64,000 nucleotides of DNA from Diphasiastrum complanatum. Taxonomy: Eukaryota; Streptophyta; Lycopodiopsida; Lycopodiales; Lycopodiaceae. The translations under genes were made by a program, and so were the position numbers. Below the pieces are notes generated by a model that was not told where the DNA came from, did no database searches, and saw only the letters and a list, made by a program, of their open reading frames with translations. Location of the stretch: NCBI GenBank assembly GCA_029204225.1, contig CM055103.1:52357145-52421144 (forward strand), in the 5' to 3' direction. This document shows, piece after piece, positions 23,190 to 35,186 of the stretch. Every line of letters begins with the position of its first letter. Position 1 is the first letter of the stretch.

Positions 23190-25010
23190 TAGTTGACCTT
23201 AGTTAATCTCATGATCTTAGCACTCACACATGATCGCAATCTCTTGACCTCATCTTTCAAACCGATGTTCTCATTCAACAATTTAGAAGTCTCGTAGACA
23301 TTGTGACACCTCTTTAATCGCTTAGCTTCCAGTCTGTCAGAGATTTCTTCCATTCAAACAGTATGTTGGTCAATTACCAACACCAGTTTTGTAGCCTGGT
23401 AAGCCATAGTAGTGTAAGTTGCCTGATAGTAAGGCAGTTTACTTCCCAACTATTAGGATTCACACTTGGTAGCAGCTAAGTGGTCTTCATCTTTTAGAAA
23501 GTGATCACACAGGTCTCAATTACTAGCTTTTATTGATTTAACTTTAGTCTCATTGGCTGCTAGATTGCCTTTTAACATTTCTACATCTATAGTTTTTCTA
23601 GTCTTACCAGTCAGTTGTTTCAACAATTGAGTCTTTAGAATGAGTGTCCTCTCGATCCAGTTATCAATCACATTTTGCGGCTAATCATGATTCAACATCG
23701 GCATCAGATATACAAGCATACGTTACTAAGCGAACCCCTTGCAGTGTATAGTCGCCATAGTCATTAGAACATGTTTGCTGCTATCAGATGACGTAACAGG
23801 AACAGAATACGCCCTTGCAGCATCCTGTTTTTCAGTAATAGCCATATCTTGAGTAGATGACACATCTCTTGTAGACTTGACAGGTGTAGTTAAATCAATA
23901 GGTTGGGACATAGTTTGCACAAATGCCTTCTGTTCAACAGGTGTATCTGGTGGGACTTTAACAAGCTCAGAGTTGCAGGTTCCTCAACAGTAATATTAGC
24001 AGCTCATTCCAAGCAATCGTTATCTCATCAGCAAAGGAGGGGTTAACCTCTTGAACATCTTCTTTAGTCTTCAAAGTACTCTCAGCAAGATTACGCTGTG
24101 CATCCTCTTCTGATAACACCGACAATGACTCAGAATCACTAACAACTATGCTGACATCAGAACATTGATCAGGTTTTCCTTCCTTCCCTTCAGTAGCTGG
24201 TAGCTCGTCTCTAGACCTGTGTTTGGTACGTAGTTGTGATAGTAGGGTGAGTGTCCGCTTAGCCATGACTTTCATTCTCGGTTTCCTAGATTTTGGAACT
24301 TCAACCGCCATATCCCTCACTTTATCAACATCAACGACAGACTCAGTCGGATCTTCTGACAGTGGAATTTGGCCACTTCCTACAATTTGGAACACAGGAA
24401 TGCCTAACCAACATTTTATTCAAAGGTAAGGTAGACTCCAATTTCTTGCTTTTACCTGCAACAAAGCGACTTATGTCTCATTTGATCCAATCGTCTGTCC
24501 ACTCTGCCCAATTGAGAATAGTGCCAGTGTAGGCTTTCATCATAACTTGCAGTAAGGTGCCGCCCAGAAATTTAGAACGAACTTGCCATGTTAGCACCTC
24601 AGCCACCCAGATAAAGAACGCCATTAATTCAGAATCCTGACACTTTTCCAAGCAAAGCCTGATTCAGGTGCTGGTTAAATAGTCCTTAAGCATCTCGGCT
24701 TCCCTTGCATCATCCAAATGCTTTTTAACAGGTTCACCATATATAGGAAGCTTCAAACTCACCAAAGCCCAGTCACATGCCAAAATCTTCGTTCTGTCAT
24801 CAGAAGAGTTCTGATCTTCCAGGAGATCAAATCATAATCTTTTGCCAATCGTTCCACCATCTACAGAATTACAGCAAAATCAAGTAGACCAGCATGCTTC
24901 AGCTTCATCCTCCATTTGCCAATAACATAACTAGCAAAGTGACTGGGATCATGCTTTACTAATAAAGAATCCATCTCACCTCACCTCAAATGAGAATGAG
25001 TTGTGATTTT
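23190..25010 (-). pseudogene. Unrecognised decayed gene with coiled-coil tail
   Basis: Minus-strand translation is protein-like over about 1.8 kb, broken by a few stops and shifts. From high to low coordinates I read SHFASYVIGKWRMKLKHAGL, ILACDWALVSLKLPIYGEPV, ELMAFFIWVAEVLTWQVRSK, MKAYTGTILNWAEWTDDW and DISRFVAGKSKKLESTLPLN. An open, acidic and Ser-rich 142-codon stretch follows (24395-23967), then a heptad-rich tail with LEAKRLKRCHNVYETSKLLN (about 23240-23330). I do not recognise the family. A gag-like or ORF1-like protein of a retroelement is one possibility, a decayed host gene another. No LTRs were found around it. Confidence 0.45.
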
Positions 25011-25090
25011 CAGTGAGCAAGAATTTCATAGCTGCTAAATCTCCAACATGGCCTGATCTTTATGACAATTAAGATCCAATGGTATAATCT

Positions 25091-25163
25091 ATCTTTAAAA
25101 CCATCATCTTTTAGCTGATGGAAGGACATCTTTAAAACCATCATCTTTTAGCTGATGGAGGGA
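25091..25163. repeat. Tandem duplication of about 37 bp
   Basis: The segment with TTTAAAACCATCATC and TTTTAGCTGATGG occurs twice in direct succession with one or two differences. Confidence 0.8.
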
Positions 25164-26376
25164 ATACTTGTTACTCCAAAAATAATGTCTTGGTAGTCAT
25201 GTCAACAATCTCCCACATGGGTGAATAAATTCTTGCACACACCAAGGACACCCCATTAGACAACTTTTAGTTGATGTCCTAGAACGCTTATGGGTCAAAA
25301 TCCAAGAATTATCAGATTGGTAAGTTATCAATGAAAATGCTATCAGTAACAACATTTTGATTCAAAAAGCAATCACAAGGGGGTGATTTTCCCTTCCAAC
25401 AATGCGCAACCATAGCAAGAGAAATGATGCTTTACAAAACCTCTCCATATGAGACATTTTCATTACTATAGGCAATCAAGAACAACCCACGCCTTCTACT
25501 ACAGTGAGAGAGATGTTGATATATGAATGTCTTCAAAATTCTTCAATGACAAAGGATTTAATGTTTTTGTATCATAGATGCATGTTGTTCTAGAAGCACA
25601 GGACATAATTCTTGAAATTTTCACAAGCAATGAAATCCCTTTCTTAAACTCTTGAACTCACCTGATGTCTTATTTTGTAACGTGGCGAGAATTGTTATAA
25701 CAATAAAAAGCATTTGAAAATTCATGTGCAACATAACTTGTACTTACTTCAACATTTTAGATAGTTTTTTATAGGCTTTGTCCAAAAAGGATGAGTAAAT
25801 TTTTTTTCTTCTTTAGAAAACTCCCTGAATGCACAAAAACACAACCATGTATTAATGCCCAAGGTGGAGCTTGTATGGATATAGGCATCACAGCTCTGGC
25901 CAAGAATAATGTAGTGTGGAACTTACAAGCCAAAGTTTTTTTCTTGTATCCAACAAGGCACTAGATGGAGGACCCCACTAGATTATTTAGATCTTAATTT
26001 AAGTGGAACTTTACCACATGAATGGGTATTCATAGAAAATGGCTAGAGATTGGTCCATGGAAACCATGTGGAGAAGTTTGTAGGCATTTTTCTCGAGTGG
26101 AAGCCCCTTAGTACATATATGCAATATAGGCCAAAGATTGTTCCATGGATATTCTATGGAAAAAATGCACACAAACCGTACATGTGGAATTCCACTTGAT
26201 TTTTTATTTTTTAACAGAAATTGGCTAGAGAATCCATTTTTTTGTGAAATTTTAAAGAGGCTCTCGAGAGGCAAGGGCTAAAAATTAATTTACTAGCTAG
26301 TAGAACACCCATTTTCATCAACCTTCCATATTTGAATACTTGATTGATGGAATTCTAGAATAGTGGCTCCATGTAA

Positions 26377-26462
<86 letters not shown>

Positions 26463-26753
26463 GGAATAAGGATTGATTGATTGATTGATTGACTATGTGG
26501 TTGATGGGGAGAAAGATTGCTTAATTGATGAAATGCTTGACTAGTGAATTTTATATCGAATGACTAGCAAAATTCCTTTTGCATTTATTCGAAGGCCCTT
26601 AAGAAGAACCTTCCAAGAGGCTACCACAATAGACATAATAATGTCTTTGACTGAGCCACTAAATGATTCTAGGATAGTTTTCATAAGAAACCTAATTATA
26701 CTTCTCTACCCCTATTCGGGATGCAGACAAGGTGTTTGGAATTCTGTTCACTA
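25164..26753. other. Non-coding sequence before the Copia insertion
   Basis: No gene was recognised. It includes a (GA)n array and two short related stretches with AGATTG-TCCATGGA (about 26045 and 26135). Confidence 0.45.
26382..26459. repeat. (GA)n microsatellite, about 78 bp
   Basis: Pure GA array, followed by a short GATT repeat. Confidence 0.95.
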
Positions 26754-26758
26754 TATTT

Positions 26759-27456
26759 TGTGAAAAATTGCCTACATTGGCAAATCTAGCCATGTAGAAT
26801 ATTGTACATTTTGTCAATATTGTTTGTTGGTTACTTGAATGGCCAAAGTGCCACTTGTACATACACACCTAAAGTAGGTTACCATGAGTCAAGAGGAGTG
26901 GTTGTGTCCAATTGGTAGTGATTCCTACTTTGTAGGATCTAGACCATGATTTATGATGAGATTTGTACCTACCATGCACCTACCAAGCATGACTCTTGGA
27001 TCTAGGCTAGGGTTTTCACATTAGGGCAAGAAAGTGGAGTCTACTTTCTTATTACATGCTGGATTTTCACCTAACTTAGCAAAGGAAGTGTGTTTTACTA
27101 TGTATTCCCATTCTCCATAGTGAGAAGATAGAAACTTTTTGGAGCCTCAAGGAGAAACTCGAGTTTCCTCTCATTGTATGGTGATTACTCTTGATTTCCA
27201 ATGAAAACCAGCTTTGGCACTTTGTAAACACTGTCTACAGGCTGTACTACAGCCTTATTTCCACACGTGTGGAGTTGGAATACACTAATTGATCAATGCT
27301 TTGATTGTCTCTACTTGTTTCCTATCAAGCAACAAGCTGCTAAACTAGATCTTGTTTTCTGATGACTAGTTTCTAATAGATTGTTTAACAAGCATACAAT
27401 CACCTTGTGGATCATTCAAAGATCCATTTATGGTCCTTAGTACTGTACTTTTCACA
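26759..27456 (+). repeat. 5' LTR of the full-length Copia
   Basis: Begins TGTGAAAAATTGCC and ends GTACTTTTCACA. It contains the palindrome CACACGTGTG at 27262-27271, a G-box-like word also present in other LTRs of this window. Confidence 0.95.
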
Positions 27457-27469
27457 TGGTATCAGAGCC
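27457..27469 (+). other. Primer binding site (initiator tRNA-Met type)
   Basis: TGGTATCAGAGCC directly abuts the LTR end, the standard start of minus-strand DNA synthesis in plant Copia elements. About 615 bp of untranslated leader follow before the gag ATG. Confidence 0.9.
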
Positions 27470-28084
27470 AAGTACAAGGCCATTTATCTGTGTCTGAATC
27501 TAATCTAGTTTTAGCAGGTTTTGGTGCAAAAAGCTAGTATTGGAAGGGCGAGGCGATATCTAGGTTTTGGTGAGGGAATTTGATCCCAAACTTTTTCAGG
27601 ATCAAAATCCGCTCTTCACACGTGTGGGCATCTCTGAACCAGCATTTAATAACCCATATTCATTGGATCATAGAAAATTCATCTGGTGTCAGTTTGATGT
27701 AATTTTTGGTGCGAATCCTAGGATAAGCTACCAAGATCACTTGCCATTGATTAGTTTTGAGTTTGTTTCATGAAAACTAATTAATCTAGGCTGATTTCAA
27801 ACCTTATTAAAGTAGAAACCAGGTCTTGAAAGTACATCAAAGTGAATGAGAGAGATAGAGTCAGTTTTTGTCCAAGAATAGCCAAGATTGGCAAGATTTG
27901 CTTGAGAGTAGTTTTCATCTCATCTTATCTTCATTCCAGCTTTGAGAGGAAGTGATAGAACTATGATTACAAACATCTGTTGGATAAGAAGTCAACATTT
28001 GAGTGAAACACTGCAAGTTAGAAACCTTTGTGAGTTTCAGGTTCAAACAAATCTATATCTTGTGTGTAGAATCTTGCTAGTAAG

Positions 28085-31000
28085 ATGGGATCAGTGGGAG
28101 CCTACCTTCTAGAAACTAGTGAGAGGTTAAATTCTACCAATTATGGTATTTGGAAAGTGAGGATGGAGTCATTAATGGTGCTCCAAGATCTTTATGAGTT
28201 TCTAATAGATGATGAATATGAACCTCTAGGTGCACAGGAATTAGTGAGATACAAGAAGAGGTCTAGGCTTGCACTTCATTGTTTTAAGATGAATGTAAGC
28301 AATGATCTTTTAAGGGAAGTATCATCATGTAAGAGTGCTAAAGAGGCTTGGGAATCTTTAAAATCCATCTATGAGTCTAGTAACACTTACTGCAAATAGT
28401 CAAGAATGTAAGATAAGTGGAATAGGAACAATTCCATTGTATGTGCGATCATCCAAAAGGATGAATCTTGATAATGTTCTTTATGTTCCTAAGTTAACCA
28501 AGAATTTGCATAGTGTTGGCCAGTTAATGGATAATGGCCTAGATGTACAATTTAAGCATGGAGTTTGTTCCATCCTTAGAAATGATGAATGTATAGCCAA
28601 AGGCTTTAAGCAAGATAGATTGTTTAAGCTTGATGTTGATGTTGCAGTGGAGAGTGTTAACTTGGCAAAGGTGGAGTTATCAAAGGTGGAACTGTGGCAC
28701 AAAAGGTTGGGCCACCCCAACTACAAAGCCATGGAATCTATGGTTGCAAAGGAGCTTGCAGTTGGACTCCCCAAGCATTTGTCAAAGTGTGGGAAGAGAT
28801 GTGAAGCATGCAGCCTCTCAAAGGCTCACAAACTACCCTTCTCAAGATCTACATCAAGATCAAATTCTCCTCTTGAACTCATCTATTCGGATGTTCATAG
28901 TTTTTCACATGAGTCTAATGGTGGTGCCAAGTACTATGTAATCTTCATTGATGACTATTCTAGATTTTGTTGGATGTAGCTCTTGTCTAGCAAATCAATG
29001 GTGTTTGATTCTTTTTTAAAGTTCAAGACTTTGGTAGAAAATCAGCTTAGTACCAAGATTAAGGTATTAAGGAGTGATAATGGAGGTGAATATATCTCCA
29101 ATAAGTTGATTGACTTTTGTAGTTCTAATGGCATAAAGAGGGAGTTGTCATGTCCATACATCCCTCAACAAAATGGAGTGAGTGAGAGAAGAAATAGATC
29201 TCTTTGTGAGTGTGCTAAGGCCTTAAGGCTAGATGCTTCTCTATCCAAACCATTTTGGGATGAAGCAATAACTCGTGCTAACTATTTGTGCAATAGATTG
29301 CCAAACCAAGCCATTGGAGGAATCACACCATTTGAAGCTCTATTTGGAGAGAAGCCCAATCTCAAGGATCTCAAAGTTTTTGGATCCACTTGCTATGTAC
29401 AACAATCCTTGGATAAGAGAAGGAAGGATGATGCAACATCCATCAAAGGCATCTTTGTGGGATATGGTGAGAATAGCAAAGGTTATAGAGTCTTCAATCC
29501 CATCACTAGCAAGGTGATAGTGAGTAGGGATGTTATTTTTGATGAAGGACATGCTTGTGATTTGGATGATAATGCTACTAATCATCTTGATGCCAAGGAT
29601 CATGCTAGGATGGAGGAGGAGCTTCCAAGTGAAGAAGAACTTGAGGATCCACCTCAAGATGCAAGAACTCCAAGAACTCCAAGAAGATCTACAAGGGCAA
29701 GATCCGAGCCATTGAGGCTCACCTATGATGGTCAAGGTGATCAAAGGGAAGGCTCATCACCTTTCACATCTTATACCTTTCTTACTTCAATGTTAGATGA
29801 GCCAACATGCTATGAAGATGCTTGTAAGTCTAAAATTTGGATGGATGCTATGCAAGTAGAGTATGATGCTCTTATTGAGAATCATACTTGGGATCTTGTG
29901 GATCTTCCTCAAGGGAAGAAACCTCTTGATTGCAAGTGGGTATTTAGATTGAAGTATAATCAAGATGGATCAATAAGCCAGCATAAAGCTAGGCTTGTTG
30001 CCAAAGATTTTTTACAAACCAAAGGCATTGATTATGATGAGACTTTTGCTCCTGTGCCTAAGCTTGTTACTATCAGGTTGATCATTAGTCTTGCTACAAC
30101 ATTCAATTGGGAGCTATTCCAACTTGACTTCACAAATGCATTCTTCAATGGTTATTTGGAGGAAGAGATCTACATGAGGCAACCCGAGGGCTTCATCAAG
30201 GCAAAGCATGAAGGAAATGTGTGTTTTTTGAAGAAGAGCCTTTATGGGCTCAAGCAAGCACCTAGAGCATGGTACTCTAGGCTAAACTCTTTTCTCATTT
30301 CCATCAATTTTGTAATGAGTGCCTATGATCCATCATTGTATATAAGTTTTCATGATGGCATGATCATTTTTCTTGTTTTGTATGTAGATGACATTATCTT
30401 GAGTGGTAATGATCTAGATGGAATTAGAGATGTAAAAATTGCTTTAGCAAAAGAGTTTAAGATGGTAGATCTCGGCCTATTAAGCTTCATTCTTGGAATA
30501 GAGGTTATTAGAGGATGTGATTTTAGCTTCATTTGTCAGTCTAAATATGCTACATCCATCCTAGATAGATTTGAAATGAAGAATTGTAAAGGCATTGAGA
30601 CACCAATGGAGCAACATGTAAAAGCATCTATTGGTTGTGATGAAGCATCATTTGAGGACATCACATTATATAGAAGGCTTATTGGCTCCTTGATCTATTT
30701 AACTATAACTAGACCTGATCTTAGTTATAGTGTTGGAAAGTTAAGCCAATTCATGCAAAGTCCTCTAGTTTCACATTGGAAGACGGCCAAAAGAGTAGAT
30801 ATATTTCATCCACTAAGAATTTTGGTATTTTGTATAGAGGAACTAATCTTGGCTTAAGAGCCTATAGTGACTCGGATTTTGCAGGTGACAAAGTGGATAG
30901 AAGATCAACAAGTGCCTTTGCCACCTTTCTATGTGATGGAGTAGTATCATGGCTTTCCAAAAAGCAAGATACCATCTCCCTATCTTCCACAAAATCCGAA

Positions 31001-31327
31001 TACAAGGCCTTGACATCAACATGCAAGGAGGTCTTGTGGCTCAAAAGGCTATTGGTGGAGCTTCATGTCATGGAGGAGGAGATCCCTATCATCTATTGTG
31101 ACAACCAATCAGCCCAATCACTTGCAACTAATCTTACATTCCATGCAAGGAGCAAACACATCAAAATTGCTCATTATTTCGTGAGGGAAAAAGTGCAAGC
31201 TAAAGAGATCAAGCTCCAACACGTGCCATCATCAAGTTGCTTGCTGATTTTTTTACTAAATCTTTACCTAAAGATTCATTTGTCAAGCTTAGATCTTCAG
31301 TTGGAGTTATTGATAAAAGCATTGTGA
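28085..31327 (+). pseudogene. Copia gag-pol with deletion, one stop and two frameshifts
   Basis: Gag starts MGSVGAYLLETSERLNSTNY and runs to IYESSNT near 28385. There it is joined to TANSQECKISGIGTIPL, so the rest of gag, the zinc knuckle and the protease DSG site are deleted. The pre-integrase block LWHKRLGHPNYKAMES and integrase motifs (IYSDVH, LRSDNGGEY, PQQNGVSERRNRSL) follow, with a TAG at about 28977 where a Tyr codon is usual. RT shows CKWVFRLKYNQDGS, LDFTNAFFNGYLEEEIY and LYVDDIILSGND. A 4-base loss near 30800 shifts into RNase H (SDSDFAGD, SLSSTKSEYKA, CDNQSAQSLA), and another slip near 31237 alters the C-terminus. Confidence 0.9.
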
Positions 31328-31331
31328 TCAG

Positions 31332-32020
31332 TGTGAAAAATTGCCTACATTGGCAAATCTAGCCATGTAGAATATTGTACATTTTGTCAATATTGTTGTG
31401 GTTACTTGAATGGCCAAAGTGCCACTTGTACATACACACCTAAAGTAGGTTACCACGAGTCAAGAGGAGTGGTTGTGTCCATTTGGTAGTGATTCCTACT
31501 TTGTAGGATCTAGACCATGATTTATGATGAGATTTGTACCTACCATGCACCTACCAAGCATGACTCTTGGATCTAGGCTAGGGTTTTCACATTAGGGAAA
31601 GAAAGTGGAGTCTACTTCCTTATTATATGCTGGATTTTCACCTAACTTAGCAAAGGAAGTGTGTTTTACTATGTATTCCCATTCTCCATAGTGAGAAGAT
31701 AGAAACTTTTTGGAGCCTCAAGGAGAAACTCAAGTTTCCTCTCATTGTATGGTGATTACTCTTGATTTCCAATGAAACCCAGCTTTGGCACTTTGTAAAC
31801 ACTGTCTATAGGCCGTACTACAGCCTTATTTCTACACGTGTGGAGTTGGAATACACTAATTGATCAATGCTTTGATTGTCTCTACTTGTTTCCTATCAAG
31901 CTGCTAAACTAAATCTTGTTTTCTGATGACTAGTTTCTGATAGATTGTTTAACAAGCATACAATCACCTTGTGGATCATTCAAAGATCCATTTATGGTAC
32001 TTAGTACTGTACTTTTCACA
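31332..32020 (+). repeat. 3' LTR of the full-length Copia
   Basis: Near-identical partner of the 5' LTR. It lacks a 7-bp piece (one copy of CAAGCAA-like sequence) present there. Confidence 0.95.
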
Positions 32021-32025
32021 TATTT

Positions 32026-33127
32026 GTCTCGATTTATTCCTAGTTTTACTATATTAGAGAGCCCAATAGAAATATCTTGTTGACAGTTCTGAGTCCATAC
32101 TCTTTGTCTCCACCTTAATCTCCTATATTATTTTCATCACATATGCAATCCTTGACAATAGTTTTTCAATTGCAATCTACATTTATATTAAATAGGTTGA
32201 TTCAACATTAAAGATCAAACAAAAGCAACCTAGAATGCAAAATATGAGGATACTCTTTAAACTCAAATAATAAGAAGGAAAACTACACACCTTATGATCC
32301 CAATAACAATATTTATTTTTATTTTTTTGGTTTTTGAAAACTTTTTTGTTTAAAATAGGTCTCCATTGCTTTTAATTGACAAACTAGGCTTTCTGCCTCT
32401 CGTTTGAAAAAAAAAAAAATCACCAATTATATTTTTTCATCAAGCGTCTATGTGTAGGAAGTTGATTGGGCCAATTTCTTTAGAGGCTAAATATTCAAGT
32501 ACACATGTATTTCCATCATTAGGCCAAAAGTCAATTATGATGTAGCTTGAGCTAGTTAGGCTCACTACAAGTGTCAAGTTTAGATTTGATGAGTTACCAA
32601 ATTCAAAGTGTTGGCATGAATCCAGTCATAAGTGTTGGCATGAGTCCAAGGGTCTAATAGTAAGTGGGAATTTCATTAGAAGGGTCCAATTGAGTCACTC
32701 ATCCAATAGGAATTAAGAGGTGCTAGAAAAGGGGTCCAATAGGAATTGAGCATGGACAACCTTGAGTTAGTACTAGTATGTGTAATCCATCCATCATGTA
32801 CTTGAGTTTTTGAGAGTTATATGAGATTTGGCAATTTGTGAGTATACCACTTTCTCTCTCTACCCAAGGATCCATAGTGAGATTCTCTCTCTACTCGAGA
32901 GCAAGGGATTTTCATACTTAGTTTGTTTCAATTATCACTTCCACGTGTGAATGTACTTGTCTTATGTTTGTATGCATGTAGGTTTGTGTCTTTGCCTTAG
33001 TTTTTTGAGATAGATTTCCTTTATTGATGCTCTTCAGATTATGATGTAAATGCTCAACATTGTTTCTTTCTTTCCGATTTATATCCATCATGCATAAGTG
33101 AATGGGAGCCCGCACAATCACTTGCAG
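32026..33127. other. Non-coding DNA with a degraded LTR-like stretch
   Basis: At about 32550-32960 words such as CCAATAGGAATTAAGAGGTG and CTCTCTCTACTCGAGAGCA match, in reverse complement, the LTR at 53981-54639. This is inferred to be an old solo or truncated LTR of that family. The rest shows nothing recognisable. Confidence 0.45.
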
Positions 33128-34032
33128 GAATATTAGACATGATTCACTCTGATGTTGGAAAGCTGCAATACAAAGGAAGAAGTCCAAAGGAACTTGCAGA
33201 TTGTGGTATCTATTTTTATGAATCTTTATATACACCACAAACAGATGGAGGTTTTGGCAAGCTCGAAGCAATTCCATTGTCTAGTTTTCAAAGTGATGAG
33301 TGGCCTAATCCTGAAAACATTGTTTCTGAATCCTTGAGATGCAAGCTACTCATTGATATTAGAAATGCTATGAAGATAAGCACAACCTCAAAAATTGTTC
33401 ACCTAAGTTGGTTTATGTCATTGCATATATTTGTTGATTTTTTCTTGAGTGCTAGTGTTTGTAGGACACCAACTTTATTTGTTTGCAAGGATTTATCAGA
33501 TGAGACTTTGTCAGATCTCATGGATCAAGGCTGGGATAGTAAAACAAATAATGACATAGAATGCAGGATTAAAAATTCCTTAATGATCTTTCGTTATCAT
33601 ATCGAAAAGCAAATGCTCAGTCTCACATTTAGCTACCAGAGATACAAGAAAATTGAAGGTACATGGCTACTACTGGATCAAGACTTTGAACTAAATGGTC
33701 ACACAAAACGAATGGAGATAAGCATTATCTACAATGAGGAATATTTGACTATGGTTGAGGTGGAAGAGCATTGGAAGCTTGACTTTATCATAATAGAGCT
33801 CATGCTATTACAAACCAATCTACCAACATATTTCAAATTTATCATCAACGGAAAACTTGTAAGTACTCTATGTTTATTGCCATTTCAAAATAGAACAAAA
33901 TAATAGAAAATGTCATCATTTACAATTGCACATTCACTAATATTTTCCATGTCATAGATGCAAAAAAGACAAAAGCTGATAACGTGCTGCAAAGATCTAC
34001 CTACAACAATCACCATTGTGGGAGAACAATAG
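33128..34032 (+). CDS. Unrecognised gene, 3' exons
   Basis: An exon begins after CTTGCAG at 33127 in mid-codon (ILDMIHSDVGKLQYKGRSPK) and is open to L240 counted from the ATG at 33139. It stops at a strong donor CTT|GTAAGT (33858). A 99-bp intron leads to CATAG|ATG (33958), and 25 more codons end DLPTTITIVGEQ and TAG at 34030-34032. Phase is kept across the junction. AATAAA words follow at 34038 and 34079. The protein is mixed alpha/beta-like with no obvious membrane segment or zinc site; readable landmarks are TDGGFGKLEAIPLSSF and CRTPTLFVCKDLSDETLSDL. I do not recognise it. Upstream exons were not found, and the Copia insertion upstream might lie in one of its introns. It could be a host gene or a cargo gene of the neighbouring mobile unit. 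Confidence 0.45.
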
Positions 34033-34037
34033 TTTCA

Positions 34038-34084
34038 AATAAACTTTAGTAAAAATCTGTGTATACACTCTTTCATTCAATAAA
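34038..34084 (+). terminator. Polyadenylation signals after the unrecognised gene
   Basis: AATAAA at 34038-34043 and again at 34079-34084, within 52 bp of the stop codon. Confidence 0.4.
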
Positions 34085-34703
34085 TGAAAGCCCAAGTTGG
34101 GCATCTATACATGTATTTTGTGCTCCCAAATTCATAAACTGGAGCAACATTTGATATATCAATGTATATTTTTCTATGAAGTCTATACATGTATTTTTGC
34201 TCTATGCTATCTATATTTTTTTTTATCTTAATTTAGTATAACTACATCATCCTTTGCACCATCATCAATAATGGGAGACTGAAGGCTTGGGCAACCGTAG
34301 GGGATGAGGATGAGCCAGGAGAGAAGAAGTCCTCCTTGTCTGCTTTCTCCTATCCATGGACGTGTACTATGTGATAGTGGACTTGTGCGTGACGGTTAGG
34401 ATGAGCAGGGAGTAATGATAAAGAGCTCGTAGAGGACCGATATGTATGGACAAAATGTACGGTATATTAGACTTGTGCGAGCCGAATATCAAAGAGAACG
34501 ATTAATTTTGAGGAAAGACGCACAAGTGCGATATCGCGTGACATGTAGGCAGACGTATCGGACCTGTGCGCATGGAAGGCGGTAGGAGGAATTTCGATTG
34601 TGAAGGACGCGCACAAGTGCGATATGCGGAGCCTAAAAAAAAGTGAAAAAAATTCATCGTAGTTTGTGATTTTATACCGCGGTTCGCATGTGCGAAAGAA
34701 CGT

Positions 34704-34814
34704 CCTGTCACACGTGTGGGAGTTGTACGGACAAATGCGAGAGCGACACGTGTCACCCTGTCACATTACACATGTGGGATTTGTACGATCTAATGCGAGA
34801 GCGACACGTGTTGT
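34704..34814. repeat. Tandem repeat, two units of about 52-59 bp with G-boxes
   Basis: Both units contain CCTGTCACA, GTGGGA-TTGTACG and AATGCGAGAGCGACACGTGT. The second has a small insertion. Each unit carries one CACGTG core at its end. Confidence 0.8.
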
Positions 34815-34957
34815 CGAGCAAACAAATGAACATGCGACATGTGTCTAGGTGTCATTTCACACGTATGTTGGTGTCACCTCACACGTGCCTGCGCTTGTAG
34901 TCCAATTGAAAGTTGACACGTGTCCTAAGTCCGTTGACCACATGTGCAAAAATTTAG

Positions 34958-34964
34958 TATAAAT
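34958..34964 (+). promoter_or_regulatory. TATA box
   Basis: TATAAAT, 223 bp before the ATG at 35187 and just downstream of the palindrome cluster. Confidence 0.5.
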
Positions 34965-35186
34965 GGCATGAAAACTGATTAATTTTCTACCTTTTCCATT
35001 CTCGAAATTCGCGGCATATCGCTCTGGTGCACGCTCATTGCCTTCCGTTTGCTTGCAATACCTACTCGTGCACAAGTGTGATATTTGGTATCTGCATGCC
35101 GTACATATCCCTCTTGTGCGCCATTTTGATAGTTAGTTTTGGTTCAGTTCTCCCTTGCGCACAAGTGCCATATTCACGTTACTGCC

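Larger units (their letters stand above)
26759..32020 (+). mobile_element. Full-length Copia LTR retrotransposon (5,262 bp), defective
   Basis: Two LTRs (26759-27456 and 31332-32020) start TGTGAAAA and end TTTTCACA, perfectly inverted. The 5-bp target duplication TATTT is exact (26754-26758 and 32021-32025). A methionine-initiator-tRNA primer site TGGTATCAGAGCC directly follows the 5' LTR. By eye the LTRs differ at about 14 substitutions plus two small indels, so the insertion is fairly young. The polyprotein order gag-protease-integrase-RT-RNase H identifies Copia, but coding defects make it dependent on other copies. Confidence 0.95.
34470..35186 (+). promoter_or_regulatory. Promoter-like region rich in CACGTG and GCACAAGTGC palindromes
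   Basis: A 15-base word GCACAAGTG(C/T)(G/C)ATAT occurs at 34520, 34611, 35070 and 35159. Spacings of 91 and 89 bp separate the members of each pair. G-box-like CACGTG palindromes lie at about 34711, 34747 and 34805, along with CACATGTG variants. A TATAAAT box at 34958 and the ATG at 35187 place this stretch upstream of, and overlapping, the 5' leader of the next gene. CACGTG is the core of bZIP/bHLH sites in plants. Any regulatory role here is inferred. Confidence 0.5.
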
